Positions 42,266 to 53,049 are shown, counted from the first letter of the stretch. The stretch is DNA of 64,000 bases from Dehalococcoidales bacterium (GCA_016932435.1 JAFGCW010000093.1:1-64000), one strand, 5' to 3'. The notes: generated by a model from the sequence alone, not told the origin. Program-made: numbers and translations.

Positions 42266-45200
42266 TTATTTATTCTTGGCCGTATCGGTGATATCCCGAT
42301 GGTAGCTTTGGAGTGATTTTACATAAGGGATAGTCCTGCGGAACGCTTTTATCCCTTTCACGGCGGCTGTCGCAGCAGCCAAAGTGGTAATGTACGGCAC
42401 GCGATATTTAATCGCTGCCTTACGGATATAGGAATCATCCTGGGTGCTTAATTTGCCCACTGGTGTATTGATAACCAGTTGAATCTCACCATTTTTTATA
42501 GCGTCGGTGATATTGGGTCTACCCTCATATTCTTTCAGAATCGGTTCGGAAGGAATACCCTTACTGGTAAGATAGGCGTGAGTACCTGACGTAGCTTTTA
42601 TCATAAAACCGATCTCCGCGAACTGTTCAGCAATTTCCTTGGCTCTCTCTCTATCTTTTTCGGACACTGTAATAAGTACCGTACCTTCCGTAGGAAGCGG
42701 TACGACCGCCTGCTGCGCTTTCCAGAACGCAAGGTCAAACGACTTTGCGATACCAAGTACTTCTCCGGTCGATTTCATTTCAGGTCTCAGTACCGGATCA
42801 ACATCCGGAAACATGGTGAAAGGAAATACCGATTCTTTAACGCCATAATGAGGTATCCTGTAGTCTTGCAAGCCCAGATCCTTCAGCTTTTTACCCATTA
42901 TCAACTGTGTAGCCAGTCGAGCCATCGGAATGGCGCATACTTTTGAGACGACCGGGACAGTACGAGAAGCACGAGGATTCGCCTCGATTACATAGACTAT
43001 ATCTTCACAAATAGCGTACTGCACATTCATAAGACCAACAACCTTTAACTCCATGGCAATACGCTTTGTATATTCTTCTATCGTATCGATATGTTTCTGT
43101 GGAAGACTTACGGGTGGCAGCACACAGGCTGCATCGCCGGAATGTACCCCCGCATATTCGATATGCTCCATTATCGCCGGAATGATTACTTCCTCTCCGT
43201 CTGAAAGTGCGTCTGCTTCCGTCTCGATAGCATTTTCCAGGTAACGTTCTATCAGCACCGGTCTGCCAGGCATTACCTTGACCGCCGTACTTACATACTG
43301 CCGTAAGCCGGCCTCGTCGTGGACTATCTCCATACCACGTCCACCGAGTACATAAGAAGGACGCAGAATAATCGGGTAGCCAATGCGTTTCGCTATCTCG
43401 AGAGCCTCTTCCAGACTCTCCGCAGTCCCGGACTCAGGCATCGGAATGCCATATTGTTGCATCATCTCCCTGAAACGGCCCCGGTCGGACGCAATATCTA
43501 TCGAGTTTACCGATGTACCGAGTATCTTTACGCCTGATTTCTCAAGTTCCTCAGCGATATTAAGCGGCGTCTGTCCACCGAACTGTACGATTACACCGAG
43601 TGGTTTTTCAGTCCTGTATATATTTATGACATCTTCCACGGTGAGTGGTTCAAAATACAGCTTATCGGAAGTATCGAAATCGGTTGAAACCGTCTCGGGA
43701 TTACAGTTAACCATTATCGTTTCAAAGCCATCATCTCTGAGAGCATATGAAGCGTGCACGCAGCAGTAATCGAATTCAATGCCCTGCCCGATACGTATCG
43801 GACCACTGCCTACGACGATTGCCTTCTCCCTATTTGTAGGTTTAGCTTCATTTTCAAGCTCATAGGTGCTGTAGTAGTAGGGTGTACTGGCATCGAATTC
43901 AGCCGCACAGGTATCCACAGTTTTGTACACTGCTTGTATATCCCAGCTTTCCCGTAATTCGCTTATATGAGTACTGGAACCGCCGACTAGTTCGGCTATC
44001 TGTTCATCGGCGAAACCAAGTCGCTTCACCTGCCACATCAATTCCTGAGTAAGTGGTTCCGATCGAAGTTTGTTCTCCATATCAACAATGTTCCGAAGTT
44101 TCTTTGTAAACCACAGGTCAATACGTGTACGTTCCGAAATTTCCTCAGGAGTAATACCTTTCCTGAGCGCAGATGTTATCGCCCACAACCGTAAGTCGTT
44201 CGGTTCCAGCGGAAAAGCATTTATATCTGAAGCCCATTCCCATTCAGAGGCTTCCCAGAGGAGTGATTTCCTGTTGGTTTCGAGAGAACGCACCGCTTTC
44301 TGAAGGGCTGCTTCAAAGCATCTATCGATAGCCATTACCTCACCGGTGGCTTTCATCTGGGTACCGATTGCCCGGTCGTCTGCAGAAAACTTATCGAACG
44401 GCCAGGAGGGAATTTTCACTACGACATAGTCCAGAGCCGGTTCGAATGAAGCCATTGTCTTGCCGGTGACCTGGTTGGGAATCTGGTCAAGGGTTTTACC
44501 AACGGCTATTTTCGATGCCACACGGGCGATCGGGTAACCGGTCGCCTTACTGGCAAGAGCGGAGCTGCGGCTGACCCGGGGATTTACCTCGATAACATAA
44601 TAATTACTGCTGGCCGGGTCAAGAGCAAACTGTACGTTGCAGCCGCCTTCGATACCCAAAGCCCTGATAATATTCAAACTCGCTGTCCGAAGCATCTGGT
44701 ATTCTTTGTTTGTAAGTGTCTGGCTGGGAGCAACGACTATACTGTCCCCGGTGTGAACACCCATGGGATCGAAATTCTCCATATTACATACGGTTATGCA
44801 GTTATTGGCGCTGTCACGCATAACCTCGTATTCTATCTCTTTCCACCCGACGACCGATTGTTCAAGTAAGACCTGGGAAATAGGGCTGTTCGAGAGTCCC
44901 CTGGATACGACCGCCTCTAATTCTTCCCAGTTGTTCGCAATACCACCGCCGGTTCCACCGAGAGTATATGCCGGACGAACGATAAGCGGTAAACCAAGTT
45001 CTCTGGCCGCTTCTCTTGCCTGCTCCATCGTGGTTACTGTATAACTGCCGGGAACAGGCTCATCGATACTCACAAGAAGCTGCTTGAATAGCTCGCGGTC
45101 TTCAGCATTTCTAATCGTCTGGATAGGAGTGCCAAGAGAACGAACATTATATTTATCAAGAATACCGGAATCGGCAAGTCCCACTGCCAGATTAAGTCCT

Positions 45201-45475
45201 GTCTGCCCTCCAAGCGTGGGCAGTAATCCGTCCGGTCTCTCTTTTTCGATGATCCTGGCTACCATGTCGACAGTTAACGGTTCGATATAGGTGATATCCG
45301 CAATACCTTCATCCGTCATAATCGTCGCCGGATTCGAGTTTACTAGTACGGAAACTATTCCTTCCTCACGCATCGCTTTACATGCCTGAGCTCCGGCGTA
45401 GTCGAACTCCGCCGCCTGGCCGATTATTATCGGGCCTGAGCCGATTATCAGTACTTTCTGTGGTTTATCCGCCAA
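42266..45475 (-). CDS. carB: Carbamoyl-phosphate synthase large subunit
   Basis: CarB makes carbamoyl phosphate from bicarbonate, ATP and ammonia delivered by CarA, feeding pyrimidine and arginine synthesis. The 1069-residue length is standard. Two ATP-grasp halves begin [19 protein letters not shown] and [19 protein letters not shown], with [10 protein letters not shown] and [11 protein letters not shown] loops, and the MGS-like allosteric domain starts near residue 935. The start is TTG 45475, two bases after the carA stop codon. Confidence 0.96.
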   Translation of the reverse strand: MADKPQKVLIIGSGPIIIGQAAEFDYAGAQACKAMREEGIVSVLVNSNPATIMTDEGIADITYIEPLTVDMVARIIEKERPDGLLPTLGGQTGLNLAVGLADSGILDKYNVRSLGTPIQTIRNAEDRELFKQLLVSIDEPVPGSYTVTTMEQAREAARELGLPLIVRPAYTLGGTGGGIANNWEELEAVVSRGLSNSPISQVLLEQSVVGWKEIEYEVMRDSANNCITVCNMENFDPMGVHTGDSIVVAPSQTLTNKEYQMLRTASLNIIRALGIEGGCNVQFALDPASSNYYVIEVNPRVSRSSALASKATGYPIARVASKIAVGKTLDQIPNQVTGKTMASFEPALDYVVVKIPSWPFDKFSADDRAIGTQMKATGEVMAIDRCFEAALQKAVRSLETNRKSLLWEASEWEWASDINAFPLEPNDLRLWAITSALRKGITPEEISERTRIDLWFTKKLRNIVDMENKLRSEPLTQELMWQVKRLGFADEQIAELVGGSSTHISELRESWDIQAVYKTVDTCAAEFDASTPYYYSTYELENEAKPTNREKAIVVGSGPIRIGQGIEFDYCCVHASYALRDDGFETIMVNCNPETVSTDFDTSDKLYFEPLTVEDVINIYRTEKPLGVIVQFGGQTPLNIAEELEKSGVKILGTSVNSIDIASDRGRFREMMQQYGIPMPESGTAESLEEALEIAKRIGYPIILRPSYVLGGRGMEIVHDEAGLRQYVSTAVKVMPGRPVLIERYLENAIETEADALSDGEEVIIPAIMEHIEYAGVHSGDAACVLPPVSLPQKHIDTIEEYTKRIAMELKVVGLMNVQYAICEDIVYVIEANPRASRTVPVVSKVCAIPMARLATQLIMGKKLKDLGLQDYRIPHYGVKESVFPFTMFPDVDPVLRPEMKSTGEVLGIAKSFDLAFWKAQQAVVPLPTEGTVLITVSEKDRERAKEIAEQFAEIGFMIKATSGTHAYLTSKGIPSEPILKEYEGRPNITDAIKNGEIQLVINTPVGKLSTQDDSYIRKAAIKYRVPYITTLAAATAAVKGIKAFRRTIPYVKSLQSYHRDITDTAKNK

Positions 45476-45477
45476 TA

Positions 45478-46569
45478 TTATCTCTTTCCATCCTTTATCA
45501 TTTCCAGGAATCTTTGGAACAAGTAGGTATTATCCAGAGGTCCGGGAGACGCTTCCGAGTGATACTGAATAGCGAAAATGGGTAATTCTTTATGCCTTAT
45601 GCCTTCTACCGTCCCATCATTGAGGTTCAAGTGAGTTATCTCAAGTTCGTTCCCAATAGTATCGGGGTCAATTGCATAACCGTGATTTTGAGCGGTTATA
45701 TGGATTCTTCCGTTTGCCAGTTCGCGTACCGGATGGTTACCTCCGCGATGTCCGAATTTCAATTTAAAGCAGCTTCCGCCAAAAGCTCTGGCTATAAGCT
45801 GGCTGCCGAGACATATCCCCATGATCGGTTTTTTATCAATCAGTTTCCTGGTTGTCTCCACCAGGTAATCCAGCAGAGCAGGATCACCGGGACCCGGAGA
45901 AAGCAGAATACCATCGGGATTTTGCGACATTATATCATCCACTGAAGTGGTACAGGGGACAACAGTTACACCACAATCGTGCTGGTTCAGGAGGCGGAGA
46001 ATATTAAACTTGAGACCACAGTCCAGCACCACAACGTGATACGGAAGCTTAGCCATTCCGGGTCTCCATCGGTATAATTCCGGTGTAGTAACTTCCTTTA
46101 CATAATCGGTTGAACCGTAATCCGGGATTTTTTTCAGTTCTTCAAACGCCTGTTCAGGTGTTTTATTACTCGTTACCAAACCCATCATCACGCCGGAAGA
46201 GCGAAGTCGTCTCGTGATAGCACGCGTGTCGACTCCCTGAATTCCGGGAATTCCGCTATCAGCCAGATACTGGTGTACCGTTCTCTGGTTCAGGTAGTGA
46301 CTGGGTTCGTCGCATTCTTCTCTTACTACAAATCCCCTGACTCGTATACCCGCCGACTCATAATCCTGTTTGTTTATTCCATAGTTGCCGATTAAAGGAT
46401 AAGTAGGAATAAGAATCTGTCCTGCGTAGGAGGGATCGGTAAGCATTTCCTGGTACCCGATCATACTTGTACAAAAGACAACTTCTCCGAAAGCATCGGT
46501 TTCCGCACCTAAAGCGTAGCCGGTATAGATTGAGCCGTCTTCCAGAGCTAAGATTGCCTGTTTTTGCAT
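45478..46569 (-). CDS. carA: Carbamoyl-phosphate synthase small subunit
   Basis: CarA hydrolyses glutamine and channels ammonia to CarB. The 363-residue protein has the N-terminal domain [20 protein letters not shown] and a class I glutamine amidotransferase domain with the nucleophile in [15 protein letters not shown]. The His/Glu pair is in [12 protein letters not shown], where the family has HPEASPGP. Both changes (SQ for HQ, HSE for HPE) keep the catalytic residues. carB follows after two bases. Confidence 0.95.
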   Translation of the reverse strand: MQKQAILALEDGSIYTGYALGAETDAFGEVVFCTSMIGYQEMLTDPSYAGQILIPTYPLIGNYGINKQDYESAGIRVRGFVVREECDEPSHYLNQRTVHQYLADSGIPGIQGVDTRAITRRLRSSGVMMGLVTSNKTPEQAFEELKKIPDYGSTDYVKEVTTPELYRWRPGMAKLPYHVVVLDCGLKFNILRLLNQHDCGVTVVPCTTSVDDIMSQNPDGILLSPGPGDPALLDYLVETTRKLIDKKPIMGICLGSQLIARAFGGSCFKLKFGHRGGNHPVRELANGRIHITAQNHGYAIDPDTIGNELEITHLNLNDGTVEGIRHKELPIFAIQYHSEASPGPLDNTYLFQRFLEMIKDGKR

Positions 46570-46609
46570 ACTTTCCTTAGAGGTTTATTACTATTGTACA
46601 GGAAAATCG

Positions 46610-48346
46610 TTAACCTTTGAAGCGGTTTGTTATAGGTAATCTTCTATCTTTTCCAAAAGCTCTTGGAGTTATTTTTATACCGGGAGGGGCTTGTCGTCGC
46701 TTGTATTCGCTGCCATCTACAAGCCGGGCTGCCTGCCTGACATCTTTTTCGTCAATTCCAAGGGCGACTATCTGCTCGACACTCTTATCTTCCTCCACGT
46801 ACGCAGTTAATATGGGATCAAGAATTTCGTAAGGGGGAAGAGAATCGATATCTTTTTGATCCGGTCTCAGTTCAGCCGAGGGTGCTTTTGTTATTACTGT
46901 TTCAGGAATTATTTCAGTATTTGAAATTGAGTTCCTGTATCTGCATAATTCATAGACCAGCGTTTTGGGTACGTCTTTAATTATTCCAAAACCTCCGGCC
47001 ATGTCCCCGTATAGCGTTGAATAACCGGTCGCCGTTTCACTTTTATTGCCCGTAGTCAATACCAGCCAGCCAAACTTGTTGGATAATGCCATAAGAATAT
47101 TACCCCTGATACGTGCCTGGAGATTTTCTTCAGCCACGTTAGGCTCCTGTCCTGCGAAAGATTCTTCCAGCATCTCTAAATATGCTTTAAAAGCCTTCTC
47201 AATTGGGATGGTGAGAAACTTGATGCCCAGGTTCTTTGCCAGTAATTCTGCGTCCGATTCGCTTCCCGGCGATGAATACCTGGAAGGCATAGCCACTCCT
47301 ATCACGTTGTCGTTTCCCAGTGCATCGACGGCTACGGCCGCTACAAGGCTTGAGTCAACTCCTCCCGAAAGTCCGATTAGCACTTTACTAAAACCGTTTT
47401 TTCGGATGTAGTCGTGGGTACCCAGTACGAGGGCATTGTAAACTTCCGCATTCTTCTCGAGGCACTTGACATTTCTCGGAGTTAAAACAGGTTTATCCGT
47501 GCTGTATGGAGTCCCGGAAACAATGTTTTTCTCGGTGCTACGCCATCCCTGCTCCTCGTGAAGCAGTAATTCTTTTCTCCACCTGGGGTCATGTAACCTT
47601 GTACGAAATACGGATTCCACGTCGATATCAGCAATAATCAGTTCTTCTTCAAACTGCTTACCCTGGGCTATCAGTCTTCCGGTCTCATCTATTATAAGGC
47701 TGTTACCGTCGAAAATCAGTTCGTCCTGACCACCGACCAGATTGTTGTAGACAAAAACTGCTACGTTATCCGCCGCCCTGGTAGAAATCATTCGCTCCCT
47801 GATCCCCCCTCTGCCGAAATGATAGGGAGACGCGCTAATGTTGATGATGATTTCTGCTCCTGAATAAGCTTGAGTTGTAGCCGGACCGGCTTCATACCAG
47901 ATATCTTCGCAGATATTTACACCGAATTTTATGTCACTGATTTCCCAGACAGAACACTCGGTCCCTGCCCGAAAATATCTGTCTTCATCAAATACGCCGT
48001 AATTAGGAAGGAATATTTTATGATATACTCCGGTCAGGTTACCATCGTGTATTATGGCTGCAGCGTTGAAAATGTCATCGCTGGAATCAACGAACCCTGC
48101 AATGACTGTTATTCCTGAGGATGCCTTGATGATTTTTTCGAGAGTTCGCAGGTTTTCTGAGATAAAACTGGGTTTAAAAAGCAGGTCTTCGGGTGGATAC
48201 CCGCATATCGCGAGTTCCGGAAATGTCAGTAGATCGACACCCGAAGACCTGGACTCTTCTATCACTTTCAGGATTTTATCCGCATTACCAGCGAAATCAC
48301 CCACAGTGGTGTTTATCTGTGCTATCCCGACTCGCAACCGGTGCAT
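46610..48346 (-). CDS. nadE: Glutamine-dependent NAD+ synthetase
   Basis: NadE amidates deamido-NAD+ with ammonia from glutamine. The 578-residue protein has an N-terminal nitrilase-type glutaminase with Glu in LTFPELAICGYPPED, Lys in YHKIFLPNYGVFDE and Cys in GVNICEDIWYE. The synthetase domain has the PP-loop LIGLSGGVDSSLVAAVAVDA (about residues 305-324) and TGNKSETATGYSTLYGDMAG. The length fits the glutamine-dependent form. It lies 33 bases behind glnA and 40 bases before carA, among glutamine-using enzymes. Confidence 0.95.
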   Translation of the reverse strand: MHRLRVGIAQINTTVGDFAGNADKILKVIEESRSSGVDLLTFPELAICGYPPEDLLFKPSFISENLRTLEKIIKASSGITVIAGFVDSSDDIFNAAAIIHDGNLTGVYHKIFLPNYGVFDEDRYFRAGTECSVWEISDIKFGVNICEDIWYEAGPATTQAYSGAEIIINISASPYHFGRGGIRERMISTRAADNVAVFVYNNLVGGQDELIFDGNSLIIDETGRLIAQGKQFEEELIIADIDVESVFRTRLHDPRWRKELLLHEEQGWRSTEKNIVSGTPYSTDKPVLTPRNVKCLEKNAEVYNALVLGTHDYIRKNGFSKVLIGLSGGVDSSLVAAVAVDALGNDNVIGVAMPSRYSSPGSESDAELLAKNLGIKFLTIPIEKAFKAYLEMLEESFAGQEPNVAEENLQARIRGNILMALSNKFGWLVLTTGNKSETATGYSTLYGDMAGGFGIIKDVPKTLVYELCRYRNSISNTEIIPETVITKAPSAELRPDQKDIDSLPPYEILDPILTAYVEEDKSVEQIVALGIDEKDVRQAARLVDGSEYKRRQAPPGIKITPRAFGKDRRLPITNRFKG

Positions 48347-48379
48347 TTCACCTCAATCCTGAAAATCGTTCATTATACT

Positions 48380-49720
48380 TTACAATATTGGAAGATATTT
48401 GTTAAGTTCGTACTCGGTTACCTGGATTCTATACTCATCCCACTCGATCTTCTTGTTAGCGACAAAATTATCGAAAACATGGTCACCCAGGGCTTCACGT
48501 ACCAGTTCACTCTTTTCTGTCAATTGAACGGCTTCCAGGAGACTGGCGGGCAGAGTTCCTATACCTTTGCCAGCCCTTTCCTCTTCAGTCATTTCATAGA
48601 CATTCTCTTCTACCGGTGTGGGTGGTTCCAGTCCCTGTTCTATTCCTGCAAGTCCGGCAGCCAGCATAACACTGAATGTCAGGTAGGGATTACAGGCAGG
48701 ATCTGGTGACCTGAACTCAACCCTGGTAGCGTTTTCTCTTCCCGGCCGGTACTCGGGTACACGAACCAGATCAGACCTGTTTCGCCGTGCCCATGAGAGA
48801 TACACCGGCGCTTCGTAACCCGGAACAAGCCTCTTATAGGAATTGATCCACTGGTTTGCTACACAGGTAAATTCCGGAGCGTATTTTAACAAACCTGCAA
48901 TATAACTCCTGGCCGTCTTGGACAGGAAATACGGATCGTTGGCATCGAAGAAAGCATTCTTACTGCCTTTGAAAAGTGACTGATGAACATGCATACCGCT
49001 GCCGTTTATGCCGAATACCGGTTTGGGCATGAATGTAGCATAAACGCCGTGCTGCAAGGCAATCTGCTTGACAACCAGCCGGTAAGTCATAACATTATCA
49101 GCCATGGTCAATGCATCCGTGTATCTCATATCGATTTCATGCTGACTTCCTGCAACCTCATGGTGAGAATATTCCACATCAACACCCAGTTCTTCAAGGG
49201 CAAGAACACTATCACGTCTCAGGTCAGTAGCAACATCAAGAGGAGTCATGTCGAAGTAACCTCCCCTATCAAGCCCTTCGGTACTTTCGGCATTTTTAAA
49301 ATAGAAGAATTCCAGCTCAGGTCCAACGTAGAATGTATAACCCAGATCAGCCGCCTTTTTCAGGTTTCTCTTAAGAACGTACCTTGGGTCACCAACGAAA
49401 GGTTCACCACCCGGCTTTAGAACATCACAGAACATTCTGCCTACGGCGCGATGCTCCCGCGGTCTCCAGGGCAATAATTTAAATGTGTCCGGATCGGGCA
49501 TGGCGACCATATCACTTTCATCGATACGAGCAAAACCTTCAATGGATGAACCATCGAATCCCATGCCATTTTCCATGGCACCTTCAAGTTCCTCAACGGT
49601 GATAGCAAAACTCTTGAGCACGCCCAGTATGTCTGTGAACCATAAATTGATGAATTTAACATCATGCTCCTTTGCCATCTTAAGGACATAAGCTTTTGCT
49701 TCTTCTCTGCTGTCGCTCAA
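48380..49720 (-). CDS. glnA: Glutamine synthetase type I (alpha-like)
   Basis: GlnA makes glutamine from glutamate, ammonia and ATP. The start is TTG 49720: GGAGG lies eight bases before it, and the longer frame to 49735 overlaps that site. The 446 residues, without the 25-residue insertion and without the adenylylation Tyr loop of beta-type enzymes, point to the alpha type. Motifs include NGMGFDGSSIEGFA, GPELEFFYF, the ATP loop MPKPVFGINGSGMHVHQSLF, and ENATRVEFRSPDPACNPYLT. The promoter region carries two GTTAC elements 11 bases apart at 49787. Confidence 0.95.
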   Translation of the reverse strand: MSDSREEAKAYVLKMAKEHDVKFINLWFTDILGVLKSFAITVEELEGAMENGMGFDGSSIEGFARIDESDMVAMPDPDTFKLLPWRPREHRAVGRMFCDVLKPGGEPFVGDPRYVLKRNLKKAADLGYTFYVGPELEFFYFKNAESTEGLDRGGYFDMTPLDVATDLRRDSVLALEELGVDVEYSHHEVAGSQHEIDMRYTDALTMADNVMTYRLVVKQIALQHGVYATFMPKPVFGINGSGMHVHQSLFKGSKNAFFDANDPYFLSKTARSYIAGLLKYAPEFTCVANQWINSYKRLVPGYEAPVYLSWARRNRSDLVRVPEYRPGRENATRVEFRSPDPACNPYLTFSVMLAAGLAGIEQGLEPPTPVEENVYEMTEEERAGKGIGTLPASLLEAVQLTEKSELVREALGDHVFDNFVANKKIEWDEYRIQVTEYELNKYLPIL

Positions 49721-49786
49721 TTCAGTTACCTCCAATATTTTTTTAATTAGCAGAATTAAATCTTTATCTAATATTACCCGTCAATT

Positions 49787-49802
49787 GTTACAATCATGTT
49801 AC
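49787..49802 (-). promoter_or_regulatory. GlnR-like direct repeat upstream of glnA
   Basis: GTTAC at 49787-49791 and again at 49798-49802 are exactly 11 bases apart inside TTGTTACAATCATGTTACA. Read towards glnA they are GTAAC-n6-GTAAC. The spacing and sequence match the repeats in front of amt. They lie about 70-80 bases before the glnA start, between glnK and glnA, so glnA can be driven separately. Confidence 0.55.
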
Positions 49803-49816
49803 ATACCCGGATATTT

Positions 49817-50155
49817 TTATATGGCATTTTCATCCTGATCTCCTGTCCGGATACGTACTACACCATCGACAGGCAGGATAAATATTTTTCCGTCACCCAC
49901 TTCACCGGTTCTTGCATTCCGGCTTATGGCATCAATTGCAGTGGACACGTCATCATCTAGCACCACAAGTTCAATCTTGACCTTAGGCATAAGGTCTACC
50001 CAGTATTCTCCTGCTCTTCTTTGTACAGGTATCGCCTGTTGCCGTCCCCTGCCTATTACTTCACTCACCGTCATGCCAAAATAGCTTTCTTCTTCGAGAG
50101 CAGCTTTTACATTTTCAAAGCTTTCTTCGCGTATAATTGCTTCTATTTTCTTCAT
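49817..50155 (-). CDS. glnK: PII-family nitrogen signal protein GlnK
   Basis: PII proteins report 2-oxoglutarate and adenylate state and block the ammonium channel. The 112-residue protein has the PII fold with KKIEAIIREESFENVKAALE, the T-loop GRGRQQAIPVQRRAGEY, WVDLMPKVKIELVVLDDDV and the B-loop RTGEVGDGKIFILPVDGVVR. In the T-loop the position of the uridylylated Tyr51 of E. coli GlnB/GlnK is Arg, so that modification cannot occur here. The ATG overlaps the amt stop codon by four bases (ATGA). Confidence 0.93.
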   Translation of the reverse strand: MKKIEAIIREESFENVKAALEEESYFGMTVSEVIGRGRQQAIPVQRRAGEYWVDLMPKVKIELVVLDDDVSTAIDAISRNARTGEVGDGKIFILPVDGVVRIRTGDQDENAI

Positions 50156-51381
50156 CTCAGCAACCCTCCATAAGCACGTTCACCATGTTGGGCAACATCT
50201 AATCCGAGAGTTTCTTCCTCTTCAGTTACCCTGAGGCCGATGGTAATATCTACGAGCTTTCCGATTATCAGAGTAAGTACAAAGGCAAAAGCTCCAACAA
50301 CCAGTATACTTATTACCTGGGTACCAAATTGTCCGATATTCCCTTCAATCAGCCCTGATACTCCACCGATTGACTCACTGGCGAAAATACCCGTTGCCAG
50401 AGCACCCCAGATACCGCCTACACCATGCACAGCGAAAACATCCAGTGAATCATCGAATCCCAGTTTCTCTTTCATCAGTACTACGGCGTAGTAGCTGATT
50501 ATGGACACAAGAATTCCTATAGGGATTGCCGCCATCGGGGTAACGAAGCCGGCAGCCGGGGTAATAGCAACCAGGCCGGCAACTGCTCCCGTAACCGTAC
50601 CCAGTAGACTGGGACGACGATGTATCCAGCTCAACATCATCCAGGTAAATCCGGCAGCGGCAGCTGAAATATTCGTCGTAACAAAGGCATTAGCCGCTAG
50701 TCCGTCGGCTGCCAGAGAACTGCCGGCATTGAAACCAAACCATCCGAACCAGAGAAGTCCTGCGCCAATCGTAACCATTGGGATGTTGTTAGCCTCCATA
50801 GTAGTCCCGGGAAAACCTTTCCTTCGTCCAAGCAACAGTACAAGCGCCAGGGCAGAAACACCGGCATTAATATGAACTACAGCCCCGCCGGCAAAATCAA
50901 GCGCTCCTATACCTCCCAGCCATCCACCGTCACCCCATACCCAGTGACATACAGGGCTATATACTATAGTGACCCAGATAGCTGAAAAAACCAGAAGGGC
51001 ACTGAATTTTATCCTTTCAACAACAGCGCCGGTTATTAACGCTACCGTAATTATGGCGAACATACCCTGGAATGCCATAAAACCCAGGTGAGGTACCGAT
51101 GTGGCATAGACATCCGAAGGTAACATGCCAACGCCACTCAAACCGAAAAAGTCCAGACTTCCGAAAAATCCACCAATATCGGAACCAAACCCGATGCTGT
51201 ATCCCCAGAGTACCCAGATGATACCTACAAGACACATCATGGCAAAGCTCATCATTATTGTTGACAGCAAATTCTTTCGCCTTGCCATTCCACCGTAGAA
51301 CAGCGCAAGTCCGGGCGTCATAAGCAAAACAAGAGCCGATGAGACCAGGATCCACGCGGTGTCACCAGAATTAACGGGCAT
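50152..51381 (-). CDS. amt: Ammonium transporter Amt
   Basis: Amt forms trimeric channels for ammonium uptake. The 409-residue protein starts with DTAWILVSSALVLLMTPGLA without a cleavable signal. It has the cation-site segment GALDFAGGAVVHINAGVSAL with Asp and the first pore His, the second pore His in FAVHGVGGIWGALATGIFA, and eleven predicted helices. The cytoplasmic tail ends in EEEETLGLDVAQHGERAY, the usual contact site for GlnK. glnK follows with a four-base overlap. A repeat-rich promoter lies at 51421. Confidence 0.95.
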   Translation of the reverse strand: MPVNSGDTAWILVSSALVLLMTPGLALFYGGMARRKNLLSTIMMSFAMMCLVGIIWVLWGYSIGFGSDIGGFFGSLDFFGLSGVGMLPSDVYATSVPHLGFMAFQGMFAIITVALITGAVVERIKFSALLVFSAIWVTIVYSPVCHWVWGDGGWLGGIGALDFAGGAVVHINAGVSALALVLLLGRRKGFPGTTMEANNIPMVTIGAGLLWFGWFGFNAGSSLAADGLAANAFVTTNISAAAAGFTWMMLSWIHRRPSLLGTVTGAVAGLVAITPAAGFVTPMAAIPIGILVSIISYYAVVLMKEKLGFDDSLDVFAVHGVGGIWGALATGIFASESIGGVSGLIEGNIGQFGTQVISILVVGAFAFVLTLIIGKLVDITIGLRVTEEEETLGLDVAQHGERAYGGLLR

Positions 51382-51420
51382 AGTACTACTCCTTTTTTAA
51401 GAATAGTCTAGCCCGTTAAT

Positions 51421-51476
51421 GTTTCTGGTATATTTCGGTAGTGTTAAATCTATGTTAACTGTAACAAAAAGTTAAC
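51421..51476 (-). promoter_or_regulatory. GlnR-like operator array upstream of amt
   Basis: On the plus strand the starts of GTTTC (51421), ATTTC (51432), GTTAA (51443) and GTTAA (51454) are exactly 11 bases apart. GTAAC (51461) and TTAAC (51472) form a second 11-base pair. Read towards amt this gives TTAAC-n6-TTAAC-n6-GAAAT-n6-GAAAC, close to the GTnAC/GAAAC alternation of actinobacterial GlnR sites. The array lies 40-95 bases before the amt ATG, directly behind the OmpR-type regulator gene. Confidence 0.65.
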
Positions 51477-51487
51477 CGGGGATTAAC

Positions 51488-52165
51488 TTAATCTTCATCT
51501 TTTCTAAACCTGTATCCGATATTTCTCACAGTCTCGATGAATGATTGTCCGTGTTTTTCGATCTTACTTCTTAATCGTCTTATATGTACGTCTACGGTCC
51601 TGTCGCCGCCAAAATAATCCATCCCCCAGATCTTATCGAGTATTGCTTCCCGCGTAAATACCCGACCTCTGTTACCGGCAAGAAATTTCAAGAGTTCATA
51701 CTCTTTAAATGTAAGTTCGACTTTTGCTCCATCGACAGATACCTCGCAACTCGCCAGGTCGATTAACAGACCTTCGCAGCCAATAGTTTCATGGTGGTCC
51801 GGTACTACTTCACGCTTCAGTATTCGTTTTATTCTTAATGCAAGCTCGATAGTATTGTAAGGTGTTGAAATGAAATCATCAATGGATTGATCGACATCCA
51901 TCCCCTCCAATATCTCATCGGAAACTAAAGCAATAATCGGAAGGGATGTCCTCAGCTTGATTTCTTTTATATATTCACGGGCTAAGTTATCGGGTTGATA
52001 ACTATTTATCTCGGCAATCACGACATCGGGAGACTGATTAGAAATATACTCGGCTATATCTTCATCATAATCAACCAGCGAGCAAACAAAACCTTTACGG
52101 GAAAGCGCCATCTGCAGTCTTGCCAGGATTTCATTATGTCTGCCTACTATTACCAGATCCGGCAT
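51488..52165 (-). CDS. Orphan OmpR/PhoB-type regulator with degenerate receiver (GlnR-like)
   Basis: The 225-residue protein has a receiver-like N-terminus and a clear winged-helix DNA-binding domain: VELTFKEYELLKFLAGNRGR, then FTREAILDKIWG, DRTVDVHIRRLRSKIE and FIETVRNIGYRF. In the receiver the acceptor Asp is Glu (DVVIAEINSY), the N-terminal acidic pair is missing (LVIVGRHNE) and the conserved Lys near the end is Thr (DDFISTPYN). Such receivers are not switched by phosphorylation; actinobacterial GlnR is the known example controlling amt, glnK and glnA. No histidine kinase is nearby, and the amt operator array starts behind its stop codon. Confidence 0.85.
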   Translation of the reverse strand: MPDLVIVGRHNEILARLQMALSRKGFVCSLVDYDEDIAEYISNQSPDVVIAEINSYQPDNLAREYIKEIKLRTSLPIIALVSDEILEGMDVDQSIDDFISTPYNTIELALRIKRILKREVVPDHHETIGCEGLLIDLASCEVSVDGAKVELTFKEYELLKFLAGNRGRVFTREAILDKIWGMDYFGGDRTVDVHIRRLRSKIEKHGQSFIETVRNIGYRFRKDED

Positions 52166-52226
52166 ATTCCTTCCTTTCCAGTCTGCTTCATCCGGTATTA
52201 TCGACTGGCAGGACTCATACTCAAGA

Positions 52227-53003
52227 TTATTTTCTTACCGGTATCCCATTTTCCGCAAGGTAGTTTTTCGTTTCGCTAATAGAGTATGTCCTGTAGTGAA
52301 AGATACTGGCAGCCAGGGCCGCATCTGCTTTACCCTGTTCCAGCGCTTTCCGGAGATCTTCGGGAGTACCGGCGCCGCCGCTGGCGACGACCGGAACGGT
52401 AACATTCTCTGAAATGGTCCTCAATAATTCCAGGTCGTATCCGGTCTGTGTACCATCGGCATCGATACTGTTTACCGTTATCTCACCGGCACCAAGTTCA
52501 ACACCTCTTATTACCCATTCGATAGCGTCCAGTTCTGTAGGGAATCCTCCATCAGCTCCGGTGTGCGAATGAATTATCCACCGTACCGGATTCGAATCGG
52601 GTACCCGTTTGGCGTCTATTGCCAGAACGATACACTGACTGCCGAACCGGTCTGCCCCCTGAGTTATTAATTCCGGATTGAAAATAGGTGCCGTGTTTAT
52701 CGATACTTTATCGGCACCGGACAACAGCATCTGGTGCATATCATCCACCGTTCTCAAGCCACCTCCAACCGTCAGAGGGATAAAGACCCTTGAAGCGGTA
52801 CGTTCAACGACTTCACGCATTATAGCGCGGTCATCGCTCGATGCTGTGATATCGTAAAAAACCAGTTCATCCGCGCCTTCGTTATTGTAGAATTCTGCCA
52901 GTTCAACCGGGTCACCGGCATCACGGTGGTCGCGGAACTTAATCCCTTTTACCACCCGTCCATCCTTGACATCCAGGCAAGGTATGATTCTTTTTGTTAA
53001 CAC
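52227..53003 (-). CDS. hisF: Imidazole glycerol phosphate synthase subunit HisF
   Basis: HisF is the cyclase that uses ammonia from HisH to make imidazole glycerol phosphate and AICAR in histidine synthesis. The 258-residue barrel has the active-site Asp pair in [13 protein letters not shown] (residues 9-21) and [12 protein letters not shown], and the half-barrel repeat [11 protein letters not shown] / [12 protein letters not shown]. The start is GTG 53003. hisH lies 46 bases upstream. No other his genes are in the window. Confidence 0.95.
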   Translation of the reverse strand: MLTKRIIPCLDVKDGRVVKGIKFRDHRDAGDPVELAEFYNNEGADELVFYDITASSDDRAIMREVVERTASRVFIPLTVGGGLRTVDDMHQMLLSGADKVSINTAPIFNPELITQGADRFGSQCIVLAIDAKRVPDSNPVRWIIHSHTGADGGFPTELDAIEWVIRGVELGAGEITVNSIDADGTQTGYDLELLRTISENVTVPVVASGGAGTPEDLRKALEQGKADAALAASIFHYRTYSISETKNYLAENGIPVRK

Positions 53004-53049
53004 TTTCTTATTATCTCAAAACCATAGTTATTTCCGGTTAGTACAGTAA

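Noticed and set aside
46570..46609. Possible GlnR-like repeats in front of carA
   Set aside because: ATTAC and GTTAAC are present but not at 11-base spacing.
51443..51476. Bacillus PhoP-type box (TTAACA-n5-TTAACA) at amt
   Set aside because: The sequence would fit, but the context is nitrogen genes, no phosphate genes are present, and the extended 11-bp series with GAAAC fits GlnR-type sites better.
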